This document shows, piece by piece, positions 1-5,442 of a stretch of 7,839 bases of DNA (the stretch's first letter is position 1; the number at the start of each line of letters is the position of its first letter). Location of the stretch: NCBI GenBank assembly GCA_024763435.1, contig JANTFN010000073.1:1-7839 (forward strand). Reading direction: 5' to 3'. The translations under genes were made by a program, and so were the position numbers. Under the pieces are notes generated by a model. That model did no database searches. It was not told where the DNA came from and saw nothing but the letters and a program-made list of their open reading frames with translations. The stretch comes from Thermodesulfobacteriota bacterium (GTDB lineage Bacteria > Desulfobacterota > S145-22).

Positions 1-72
1 AGGGAATGGCTGGATCTCGAGGCAAAGCTGAAAGATATGGCTGGGGTTTTCGTGGATGTTGACAACGCGTAA
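1..72 (+). CDS. C-terminal end of a probable FlaG flagellar protein (partial, 5' end outside window)
   Basis: Only the last 23 codons are visible, in frame from base 1 to a TAA stop at 70-72. The readable tail is REWLDLEAKLKDMAGVF followed by VDVDNA. A short amphipathic helix, then a Gly plus hydrophobic/Asp ending, resembles the C-terminus of FlaG-family proteins (an IPxEE-helix-GxxxD pattern). FlaG genes commonly sit directly upstream of fliD, as here, and the family is linked to control of filament length. The assignment rests on a very short stretch plus position, so another small protein cannot be excluded. Confidence 0.5.
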   Translation, partial: REWLDLEAKLKDMAGVFVDVDNA

Positions 73-88
73 CAAAAAACATTTAACC

Positions 89-120
89 TGCCGGTGGGAG
101 ATTTTTGCCTCCCACCGGTA
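89..120 (+). terminator. Perfect inverted repeat after the upstream gene (possible terminator or mRNA 3'-end hairpin)
   Basis: CCGGTGGGAG at 91-100 pairs perfectly with CTCCCACCGG at 109-118 around the 8-nt loop ATTTTTGC. A T-A and a G-T pair can extend the stem outward to 89-120. It begins 17 bases after the upstream stop. On the + strand the stem is followed by TAAGAAAAAG rather than a T-run, so it is not a textbook rho-independent terminator in that direction. On the - strand a T-run (complement of 75-80) lies about 10 bases beyond the stem. It could mark the 3' end of the upstream transcript by stabilising RNA or by rho-assisted termination. Confidence 0.45.
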
Positions 121-229
121 AGAAAAAGAGCATGGAACTTTGGTAAAAAAATTAAAGGATAATCGTAATAATGGAATTTTTATATTAGTTTCAGGGATAT
201 GCTCTATGGTTTTACAGCAGAGGTCTTGC

Positions 230-245
230 CGGCATTATTCTTGCT
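230..245 (+). promoter_or_regulatory. Sigma-54 (RpoN) -24/-12 promoter candidate for fliD
   Basis: The sequence CGGCATTATTCTTGCT matches the sigma-54 consensus TGGCAYRNNNNTTGCW at all but two defined positions. It has the required GG (231-232), N10, GC (243-244) spacing. Transcription would start about 12 bases downstream, near 256, giving a leader of roughly 30 bases with the fliD ribosome site. Sigma-54 control of filament-stage flagellar genes is well known in many bacteria outside the enteric group. The activator site was not identified. The call rests on pattern and position. Confidence 0.65.
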
Positions 246-268
246 TTAATTTGAGAGAGAAAGCGGCG

Positions 269-275
269 AGGAGGT
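269..275 (+). promoter_or_regulatory. Ribosome binding site of fliD
   Basis: AGGAGGT at 269-275 is a full match to the Shine-Dalgarno core and lies 9 bases before the ATG at 285. It supports this start over any internal one, and the encoded N-terminus (MASGIDGIISGLD) is the conserved FliD start. Confidence 0.85.
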
Positions 276-284
276 ATTTGTAAA

Positions 285-2567
285 ATGGCTTCAGGAATTG
301 ATGGAATTATCAGCGGCCTGGATACGACCAGCATCATCAACAGTATTCTTAAATACGACCAGGGCAGAATCAACCTGCTCAAACAGGATCAGGCGGAAAA
401 GACCAGCAAACTGGCGACCTGGCAGTCAATCAACGGCCTCCTCCTCGGCGTTAAAACGTCCGCGACCACGCTGCATTCTAACGTGACGTGGCAGTCCCGA
501 ACGGTAGCCTCGAGCAATGAAGATATTCTCACCGCTACGGGGTCAGGGGCCGCGACACCCGGGACCTATCCCCTGACGGTAAGCGCCCTGGCCCAGAACC
601 ACCAGATAGCCTCTCAGGGATTTGCCGATGTCAACCAGACCAGTATTGGAACGGGAACGCTGGATATCCGGCTGGGGTCCGGTTCCACAAAAACGATTAC
701 GATTGATGCCTCTCACGATACCCTCCAGGGACTTGCCGACGCGATTAACAATGGTGATGCCGGCGTTACGGCCTCTATTATCAATGACGGCAGTTCCTCC
801 AACCCCTATCGCTTAATCCTCCAGGCCAACGACACCGGACTGACCAACACAATTCATCTGACGAACAGCCTGACGGGAGGGGATCAAACGCCGGACTTTT
901 CCGCGAATCATATCGACTCGGTGGAAACGGATACCGGCAACGCGGCCGCCTATACCGGATCTGCGACCTCTTCGGGAACCTATACCGGGTCCACCAATGC
1001 CCGGTATATGCTTGAAGTGATGAATGATGGCGCCGTGGGCGTGGCGACCTTCAAATTTTCCACGGACGGGGGCGTGACGTGGGACGATAACGGCGGGGCG
1101 GGGTATGCGACGGCGACATCAGGCACAACCTTTGACAGCGGTGTGGCGGTCGCTTTTTCAAACAGCGGCACCCTTTCTCAGGGAGACCGGTTTTATATTG
1201 ATACCTTTGTCCCGACCATTCAGGCGGCAGCGGATGCCAGGATTACTCTCGGAAGCGCGGCGGGTGGTGGCGCGCCCCTGACTGTGACGAGTTCTTCCAA
1301 TACGGTGACCGATCTTATTTCCGGCGTGACGCTGAATCTGCTGAGCGCGGACGCGACCTCCCCGGTGACGGTTACGGTTTCAAACGATACCAGCGGCACG
1401 GAAGATGCCATCCGCGGTTTTGTGGATGCCTATAACAAGGCAAACAGCGCGATTAATGACCAGTTCAAGTATGATCCCGATACGGGTGAGGGAGGCATTC
1501 TCATGGGCGATACCACCCTGATGAATGTTCAAAGCACCCTGAGGAATCTTGTGGTTGATACGGTCCCCGGCCGGTCCTCTGCGATGAACGCCCTGTCGGC
1601 CATCGGGATAACCATGACGGATACGGGGGCGTTGGCGATCGATAGCTCTAAACTGTCAGACGCCATCGCGAACGATTTTGATGCCGTGCAGGGGATGTTC
1701 AAGGATACTGGTGTTTCTGACAATACCGGGATTCAATTTGTGATTGCTTCGGGCAACACAAGGGTATCCGCCGCAAGCGGCTATGCCGTGGACATCACCC
1801 AGGCGGCGGAGCAGGCGCAAGTATCGGCCTCCGGCGGACCAGGCAGCCTGACCATTGATGGCACGAACGATGCCCTGGCGCTGACCGTCAACGGGGTTTC
1901 AACGGGGAACGTCACCCTGACCCATCAAACCTATGCCAGCGGGACCGAGCTGGCGGCAGAGATACAGGATGCGGTGAATAACGCCCTTTCCAGCCAGACC
2001 ATTGCGGCGCAGTTCCGGGACGGGCACCTTGAAATTTCAACCCCCGGGTATGGATCGGACCAGACCCTTGCCCTGAATGGGGGAAACGCTTACAGCAATC
2101 TTGGATTCTCCGGTTCCGAGACAGACACAGGCAAAGATGTGGCGGGAACCATCGGGGGAGAAACGGCAACCGGCCTGGGGCAGATTTTAACGGGTGCGGA
2201 TGGAAACCTGAACACGGCGGGGCTGCAGCTTTTAATCAGCTTAACACCAACGCAGATAGGCTCCGGTTCGGAAGGAAGTATTACCTATACAAGGGGGTTG
2301 GGGTCTATTGTGGATAGTTCCCTGGAATATCTGACCGATCCAACGACGGGAACCATTACCTATGCCCAGAATGCCATCAACAGTCAGATTGATGATTTGG
2401 CCAGCCAGATTAAGGATCAGACGAGCATCATGGATGGAAAGTCAGCCTCGTTATACGCGGAGTTTAACGAGCTTGAGGCGACCCTTCAAGGTCTTAAAAC
2501 CCAGGGAAGTTATTTGTCTTCCCAGCTCGCGGGTCTCTCAAATAACTGGAATTTTAATAAAAAATAA
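285..2567 (+). CDS. fliD: Flagellar hook-associated protein 2 (FliD, filament cap)
   Basis: FliD caps the growing flagellar filament and folds incoming flagellin. The N-terminus has the hallmark SGIDGIISGLDT followed by a helical region (about residues 15-65) and the FliD N domain with a TPGTYPLTVSALAQ strand segment (91-104). A flagellin-IN-like repeat follows (about 138-195). Residues about 214-310 are an insertion rich in Gly, Ser and Thr with an Asp-box-like STDGGVTW (259-266). The FliD C domain resumes with AIRGFVDAYNKANSAI (375-390), and a second IN-like insertion spans about 518-600. The stretch DVAGTIGGETATGLGQILTG (618-637) is typical of long FliD proteins. A coiled-coil tail (about 693-750) ends the protein. 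At 760 aa it is much longer than the enteric form (about 470 aa) because of extra surface domains. It has its own sigma-54-like promoter and leads the fliD-fliS-chaperone cluster. Confidence 0.95.
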   Translation: MASGIDGIISGLDTTSIINSILKYDQGRINLLKQDQAEKTSKLATWQSINGLLLGVKTSATTLHSNVTWQSRTVASSNEDILTATGSGAATPGTYPLTVSALAQNHQIASQGFADVNQTSIGTGTLDIRLGSGSTKTITIDASHDTLQGLADAINNGDAGVTASIINDGSSSNPYRLILQANDTGLTNTIHLTNSLTGGDQTPDFSANHIDSVETDTGNAAAYTGSATSSGTYTGSTNARYMLEVMNDGAVGVATFKFSTDGGVTWDDNGGAGYATATSGTTFDSGVAVAFSNSGTLSQGDRFYIDTFVPTIQAAADARITLGSAAGGGAPLTVTSSSNTVTDLISGVTLNLLSADATSPVTVTVSNDTSGTEDAIRGFVDAYNKANSAINDQFKYDPDTGEGGILMGDTTLMNVQSTLRNLVVDTVPGRSSAMNALSAIGITMTDTGALAIDSSKLSDAIANDFDAVQGMFKDTGVSDNTGIQFVIASGNTRVSAASGYAVDITQAAEQAQVSASGGPGSLTIDGTNDALALTVNGVSTGNVTLTHQTYASGTELAAEIQDAVNNALSSQTIAAQFRDGHLEISTPGYGSDQTLALNGGNAYSNLGFSGSETDTGKDVAGTIGGETATGLGQILTGADGNLNTAGLQLLISLTPTQIGSGSEGSITYTRGLGSIVDSSLEYLTDPTTGTITYAQNAINSQIDDLASQIKDQTSIMDGKSASLYAEFNELEATLQGLKTQGSYLSSQLAGLSNNWNFNKK

Positions 2568-2606
2568 CACGGGCGAAGAAACGTATAATACAAGATTGTC
2601 TTTATT

Positions 2607-2614
2607 AAGGAGGG
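2607..2614 (+). promoter_or_regulatory. Ribosome binding site that sets the GTG start of fliS
   Basis: AAGGAGGG at 2607-2614 lies 6 bases before GTG at 2621. There is no ATG nearby until 2698, which is inside the conserved FliS core, so the strong site fixes the GTG as the start. Confidence 0.8.
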
Positions 2615-2620
2615 AACAAC

Positions 2621-3106
2621 GTGGACACACAAGCCGCTGCTAAAACCTACCAGGATGTACAGTTTACGGTTAATGACCGTCGGCGAACGCTTATTATGGC
2701 CTTTGAAGGAATGATAAAATTTCTCCACCAGGCCTCAAGTGCGATTGAGAATACGGAGATTGAAACGGCGCATGAGCGGCTGGTTCGGACCAAACAGATA
2801 TTGTTTCATCTCTTGAACGGCCTGGACATGGAGAAGGGGGGCGAGATTGCCGTAAACCTTAAACGCCTGTATATCTTTTTAATTGATAAGGTAACCGAGG
2901 CAAATTTAAAGAAAGACCCCGCGATTATTGATGAAATTCTCCCCATTTTCAAAACCCTGTGTTCCTCATGGGAAGAGATGGTTCCCCATTCGGAGAAAGA
3001 ACCCCCTGTTGTTGCCCCGGCCAGCTCAAAGCAGGGTGCCTACGGTCCCCTGCCCGCCGGAAATTCTGCCACTCCCGGCAGCCGGCGGATTCAGGCGGTG
3101 GGTTGA
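2621..3106 (+). CDS. fliS: Flagellin-specific export chaperone FliS
   Basis: FliS binds the C-terminal part of flagellin in the cytoplasm, stopping early polymerisation and delivering it to the flagellar export gate. The protein shows the family pattern: an N-terminal TYQDVQF (9-15), a helix with LIMAFEGMIKFLHQA (24-38), the highly conserved LDMEKGGEIA (68-77) and the ending helix with EANLKKDP (93-100) and SSWEEM (115-120). It is 161 aa against about 125-135 usual. The extra 35-40 residues form a Pro/Ala/Ser-rich, probably disordered tail. It starts at GTG with a strong ribosome site 53 bases after fliD, and its TGA overlaps the ATG of the next gene, so the three genes very likely share a transcript. 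Confidence 0.93.
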   Translation: MDTQAAAKTYQDVQFTVNDRRRTLIMAFEGMIKFLHQASSAIENTEIETAHERLVRTKQILFHLLNGLDMEKGGEIAVNLKRLYIFLIDKVTEANLKKDPAIIDEILPIFKTLCSSWEEMVPHSEKEPPVVAPASSKQGAYGPLPAGNSATPGSRRIQAVG

Positions 3107-3537
3107 TGCCCGATACAGCGAGGCAGGCAGCCTGCCAGGGACTCATGAACCAGCTTGTCGAGACGCTTGAACAATACGCGTGTCTCTCAAGCGATGAAAA
3201 GGCCCGTTTTGATGCGCAGCCCGTTTATCAAAAACGGAATTTTCTCTCAAAAAGGCAGCTTCTTCTGGACAGGAGCCGTGATACCATCGAGGCCCTGAAG
3301 GCCTACGACGATCTTCTGAAAGGTCCGGGCGATAACACCCTGACACAGCTTCAACACCGGCTTATGGTATTGCAGGCGCAATGCGAAAATGAGGACAGCG
3401 CCCTTATTGAAGCCTTAACAGCCCGGAAAACGGCTGTGGCAACAAAACTCCATCAACTGTTTCATGCGAAAAAAACACTGCAGGGATACGGAAAACAGGG
3501 CATCAATGCCCCGCGTTTTCTTGACAGCAGTGAATAG
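3106..3537 (+). CDS. FliT/FlgN-like flagellar export chaperone
   Basis: This is a 143-aa, mostly helical protein with no membrane segment. It is small, cytoplasmic and directly downstream of fliS, the usual place for fliT, whose product is the export chaperone of the FliD cap. Visible features are an N-terminal helix LMNQLVETLEQY (13-24), a basic and Gln-rich middle, and a C-terminal KLHQLFHAKKTLQGYGK (114-130). That segment resembles the helix-plus-Tyr ending of FliT/FlgN-type chaperones in this bacterial group. The start is ATG at 3106, which overlaps the fliS stop as TGATG and implies translational coupling. The open frame continues upstream to an ATG at 2959, but that part lies inside fliS and is an out-of-frame shadow. 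The family call rests on size, helix pattern and neighbourhood, because this family diverges too fast for motif proof. Confidence 0.65.
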   Translation: MPDTARQAACQGLMNQLVETLEQYACLSSDEKARFDAQPVYQKRNFLSKRQLLLDRSRDTIEALKAYDDLLKGPGDNTLTQLQHRLMVLQAQCENEDSALIEALTARKTAVATKLHQLFHAKKTLQGYGKQGINAPRFLDSSE

Positions 3538-3543
3538 AAAAAA

Positions 3544-3578
3544 GGGCTAAGGGCGAAGGGCTAAGGGCGAAAGGCGAA
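3544..3578 (+). repeat. Purine-rich heptanucleotide tandem array (5 units)
   Basis: Five contiguous 7-base units read GGGCTAA, GGGCGAA, GGGCTAA, GGGCGAA, AGGCGAA (consensus RGGCKAA). The first four also form a perfect 14-bp direct repeat (3544-3557 and 3558-3571). The array begins seven bases after the stop of the last flagellar gene. It is non-coding and resembles the short tandem heptamer arrays known from other bacterial intergenic regions. Confidence 0.85.
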
Positions 3579-3606
3579 AGGTGTTTTCCCCTTATCGCCA
3601 CTTTTT
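3573..3606 (+). terminator. Probable rho-independent terminator of the flagellar genes
   Basis: GGCGAAAGG (3573-3581) can pair with CCTT-A-TCGCC (3590-3599): nine pairs, one bulged A and an 8-nt loop. AC and then TTTTT (3602-3606) follow. The stem's 5' arm overlaps the last heptamer of the purine-rich array. It lies 35 bases after the last + strand gene, where a terminator is expected before the convergent operon. Its strength was not computed. Confidence 0.55.
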
Positions 3607-3638
3607 CCTGCATACGCAATTCTCAGTGCCATGTTTTG

Positions 3639-3680
3639 CTCAGTCCTCAATCCTCAGCACTCAGTCCTTTTTCCTTTTTC
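3639..3680 (+). repeat. Pyrimidine-rich heptanucleotide array (6 units)
   Basis: Six contiguous 7-base units read CTCAGTC, CTCAATC, CTCAGCA, CTCAGTC, CTTTTTC, CTTTTTC. The first four are variants of CTCAGTC and the last two are identical to each other. CTCAGCCCTTT follows (3680-3690), which is complementary at 10 of 11 positions to AAAGGGCTAAG (3541-3551) at the start of the purine-rich array. The array lies between convergent genes, shortly beyond the stop of the - strand operon. Confidence 0.8.
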
Positions 3681-3707
3681 TCAGCCCTTTGTTTTAATCT
3701 CTTCAGA

Positions 3708-4496
3708 CTATAAACAAACCTTGTTGTATCGGACGGTTTCTTTTGTCAGAGAGCCAATCTGTATGGATTCCGTTGGACAATGATGGAAGCATCGCAGGCA
3801 AAGGTCGCAGGTCGAACCAAATTTTATTCTTTCTTCAAATCTGATGTTGTTCCTGGGACAGGCCATGACGCATTTCATACATTCCTCACAGTTCTCCGGA
3901 ATCGAATGTAAGAGAGGGCGAAGTTTTGTGAACTGCCCGTGGAAGGATCGCTTGATGGAATTTGGGATGATCCGTTCCAGGTGTAAATACCACTTTCTTT
4001 TTGGTGGCTTTATTGGATTTTGACGCATCATTGCCGAGATAAACACGCCCAGCTTTTTATTCAGGTGTCTGCTGTGAAAAAATTTAATAATTTTTTCAGT
4101 CAAAGAGCCTTTTTTTGCCAGAACTGCCAGCATATCTGTGGCGGGCATTGTGTATTCAGCAACAGCAATGGTGAAAAACCCTTTAGCCTGTGCCAGGCGC
4201 ATGAGACCTCTCATGGAATCCGCGGACAGAAGCGCCTTGGTACAAAACCAGGCGACAGGTCTTTTCGCCGCAGGAAGGGCTTCTACCAGCTCTCTTACCA
4301 GATCGGGAGGGCTTAAGTCATAAATGGGAAATCCGATGATCAACAAGTCCGTATCTTGTTTGGCGGATTTAATGCTTTGAGCTGTTATGCGTCTCAGCGT
4401 TACATCATGTGACTGATCCACGAGCCTTTTTGATACCTTCCGGGCGATAAATTCCGTGTTGCCCGCGCCGGAATAATACCAGAGAGATAATTTCAT
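3708..4496 (-). CDS. EFR1-family flavodoxin/2[4Fe-4S] ferredoxin fusion protein
   Basis: This is a 262-aa cytoplasmic redox protein. The N-terminal half is flavodoxin-like: a beta strand, then the phosphate-loop motif SGAGNTEFIA (9-18), and a second strand LLIIGFPIYD (51-60). The C-terminus carries two ferredoxin-type CxxCxxCxxxCP motifs: Cys203, 206, 209, 213 and Cys230, 233, 236, 240, each expected to hold a [4Fe-4S] cluster. This layout defines EFR1-type proteins, thought to move electrons, probably with bound FMN. The middle region (about 130-195) is basic and has no motif I recognise. It is the last gene of the - strand operon, 5 bases after the VOC gene stop. No clear ribosome site precedes its ATG, so it probably depends on translational coupling. 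It could be the electron carrier for the molybdenum enzyme upstream; this is inference. Confidence 0.85.
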   Translation of the reverse strand: MKLSLWYYSGAGNTEFIARKVSKRLVDQSHDVTLRRITAQSIKSAKQDTDLLIIGFPIYDLSPPDLVRELVEALPAAKRPVAWFCTKALLSADSMRGLMRLAQAKGFFTIAVAEYTMPATDMLAVLAKKGSLTEKIIKFFHSRHLNKKLGVFISAMMRQNPIKPPKRKWYLHLERIIPNSIKRSFHGQFTKLRPLLHSIPENCEECMKCVMACPRNNIRFEERIKFGSTCDLCLRCFHHCPTESIQIGSLTKETVRYNKVCL

Positions 4497-4501
4497 TTCT
4501 A

Positions 4502-4921
4502 TCAGGCGTCAGGGTCAAACTCGCCATCGTAAAGTTCTGTCAATACCCCAAACATCTTTTGAGGCGGTTCAAGAAAGGCGTAATGATTGTCTCCGAGGTT
4601 TCTCGGGGTAGTGTCAATGAGCCTTTTCCCTTTCTCCCGGAGTTCGTCCAGGCTCTTGGCGACGTTATCTACCTTATAGGAAATCAGGAAAAATCCCTCG
4701 CCCCGTTTCCTGATATGTTTCGCGACTTCACCATCTGGCGAGGTGGATTCCATCAATTCAATACCAACATCTCCCACGTAATAACGGGCAACCTTAATTT
4801 TCTCACTTTCCAGGGTATAGGTCAGGGCCGGTTTCAACCCCAGTGTTTCTTCATAAACCTTTACAGCCTGGGTAAGGTTTTTAACGGCGAAACAGATGTG
4901 ATCAATTTTTTTAATTTTCAT
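4502..4921 (-). CDS. VOC-superfamily protein, methylmalonyl-CoA-epimerase-like, with altered metal site
   Basis: At 139 aa it has the length and pattern of methylmalonyl-CoA epimerase: KKIDHICFAVKNL at the start, VYEETLGL (22-29), VGIELMEST (52-60), KRGEGF (72-77) and GVLTELYDG near the end. The enzyme interconverts the 2R and 2S forms of methylmalonyl-CoA with a divalent metal. Expected ligands His8, Glu55 and Glu129 are present, but the usual GEGxHHI reads GEGFFLI, so the metal-binding His is Leu79 and its neighbour is Phe78. FLHPK is also changed to FLEPP. The fold is therefore secure but epimerase activity is doubtful. It may act on another CoA ester or aromatic product, or have a structural role. 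It lies 23 bases after the [2Fe-2S] subunit gene and 5 bases before the EFR1 gene, so it is cotranscribed with a redox enzyme rather than with mutase genes. Confidence 0.82.
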   Translation of the reverse strand: MKIKKIDHICFAVKNLTQAVKVYEETLGLKPALTYTLESEKIKVARYYVGDVGIELMESTSPDGEVAKHIRKRGEGFFLISYKVDNVAKSLDELREKGKRLIDTTPRNLGDNHYAFLEPPQKMFGVLTELYDGEFDPDA

Positions 4922-4944
4922 AAGAGGTTCCCCGGCCGAATTGA

Positions 4945-5415
4945 TTAGGCATTTTCACTGGCGGCAGCGGCGATGGCATCCTCAATTTTTTTGTAGCCGG
5001 TGCACCGGCAGATATTCCCGGAAATGGCCTGTTTGATTTCCTCTTTTTTTGGGTTTTTATTGCTGGTGAGAAGGGCCTTTGCTGTAAGAATCATCCCGGA
5101 CGAGCAAAACCCGCACTGGATGGCGCCCTTTTCCACGAAGGCCTCCTGAACGGGATGAAGCTCGGTCCCATTTGCCAGGCCTTCAATCGTTACAATGGAT
5201 AACCCCTGGACATCGACGGCAAGGGTGATGCAGGATCGGACAGGCATGTCGTCAATCAGGACGGTGCAGGCACCGCACGCGCCAAGGCCGCATCCATCTC
5301 GCGTTCCCATGAGTTCAAGGTCGTCCCGCAATACCTCAAGCAGGGTTTTATTGGGGGGAACAAGCAAATCACAGGGCTCCCCGTTTACCAGTAGTGTAAT
5401 TGGAATTTTTTCCAT
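4945..5415 (-). CDS. [2Fe-2S] small subunit of a xanthine-dehydrogenase-family molybdenum enzyme (HcrC/CoxS-like)
   Basis: At 156 aa it is the standard length for the iron-sulfur subunit of molybdenum hydroxylases and 4-hydroxybenzoyl-CoA reductase. The N-terminal plant-type ferredoxin domain has Cys42, Cys47, Cys50 and Cys62 (CGLGACGAC and RSC). The C-terminal helical domain has the second cluster motif QCGFCSSGM (Gln100, Cys101, Cys104) and ICRCTGY (Cys136, Cys138). All eight ligands are present. The subunit passes electrons between the molybdenum site of the large subunit and the flavin of the medium subunit in the cytoplasm. A GGGAGA ribosome site precedes its ATG by about 8 bases. It lies 27 bases after the medium subunit gene in the order large-medium-small. 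Confidence 0.93.
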   Translation of the reverse strand: MEKIPITLLVNGEPCDLLVPPNKTLLEVLRDDLELMGTRDGCGLGACGACTVLIDDMPVRSCITLAVDVQGLSIVTIEGLANGTELHPVQEAFVEKGAIQCGFCSSGMILTAKALLTSNKNPKKEEIKQAISGNICRCTGYKKIEDAIAAAASENA

Positions 5416-5442
5416 CAGTTTGTCTCCCGGTTCTATTATTTT

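Noticed and set aside
1912..2169. 85-aa - strand open frame inside fliD
   Set aside because: It is antisense to the conserved FliD frame and has Pro/Arg/Ser-rich shadow composition.
2584..2589. TATAAT hexamer between fliD and fliS as a sigma-70 -10 element
   Set aside because: No TTGACA-like -35 at the right distance (the position holds an A/T run) and no extended -10. The genes are close enough to be cotranscribed.
2959..3105. Upstream ATG (2959) that would lengthen the FliT-like protein by 49 residues
   Set aside because: The extra part lies wholly inside fliS in another frame, with Arg/Pro/Cys-rich shadow composition. The ATG at 3106 overlapping the fliS stop is the natural coupled start.
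3708..3719. C-terminal KVCL of the EFR1 protein, resembling a prenylation-type CaaX ending
   Set aside because: Prenylation at CaaX boxes is not expected for a bacterial cytoplasmic protein, and a Cys fourth from the end would be required, whereas here it is second from the end.
4020..4316. 98-aa + strand open frame inside the EFR1 gene
   Set aside because: It lies antisense to a gene with clear cluster motifs and has no recognisable domain or ribosome site, so it is a shadow frame.
4559..4948. 129-aa + strand open frame opposite the VOC gene
   Set aside because: It is the antisense shadow of a conserved protein. Its sequence shows no family pattern and no ribosome site.
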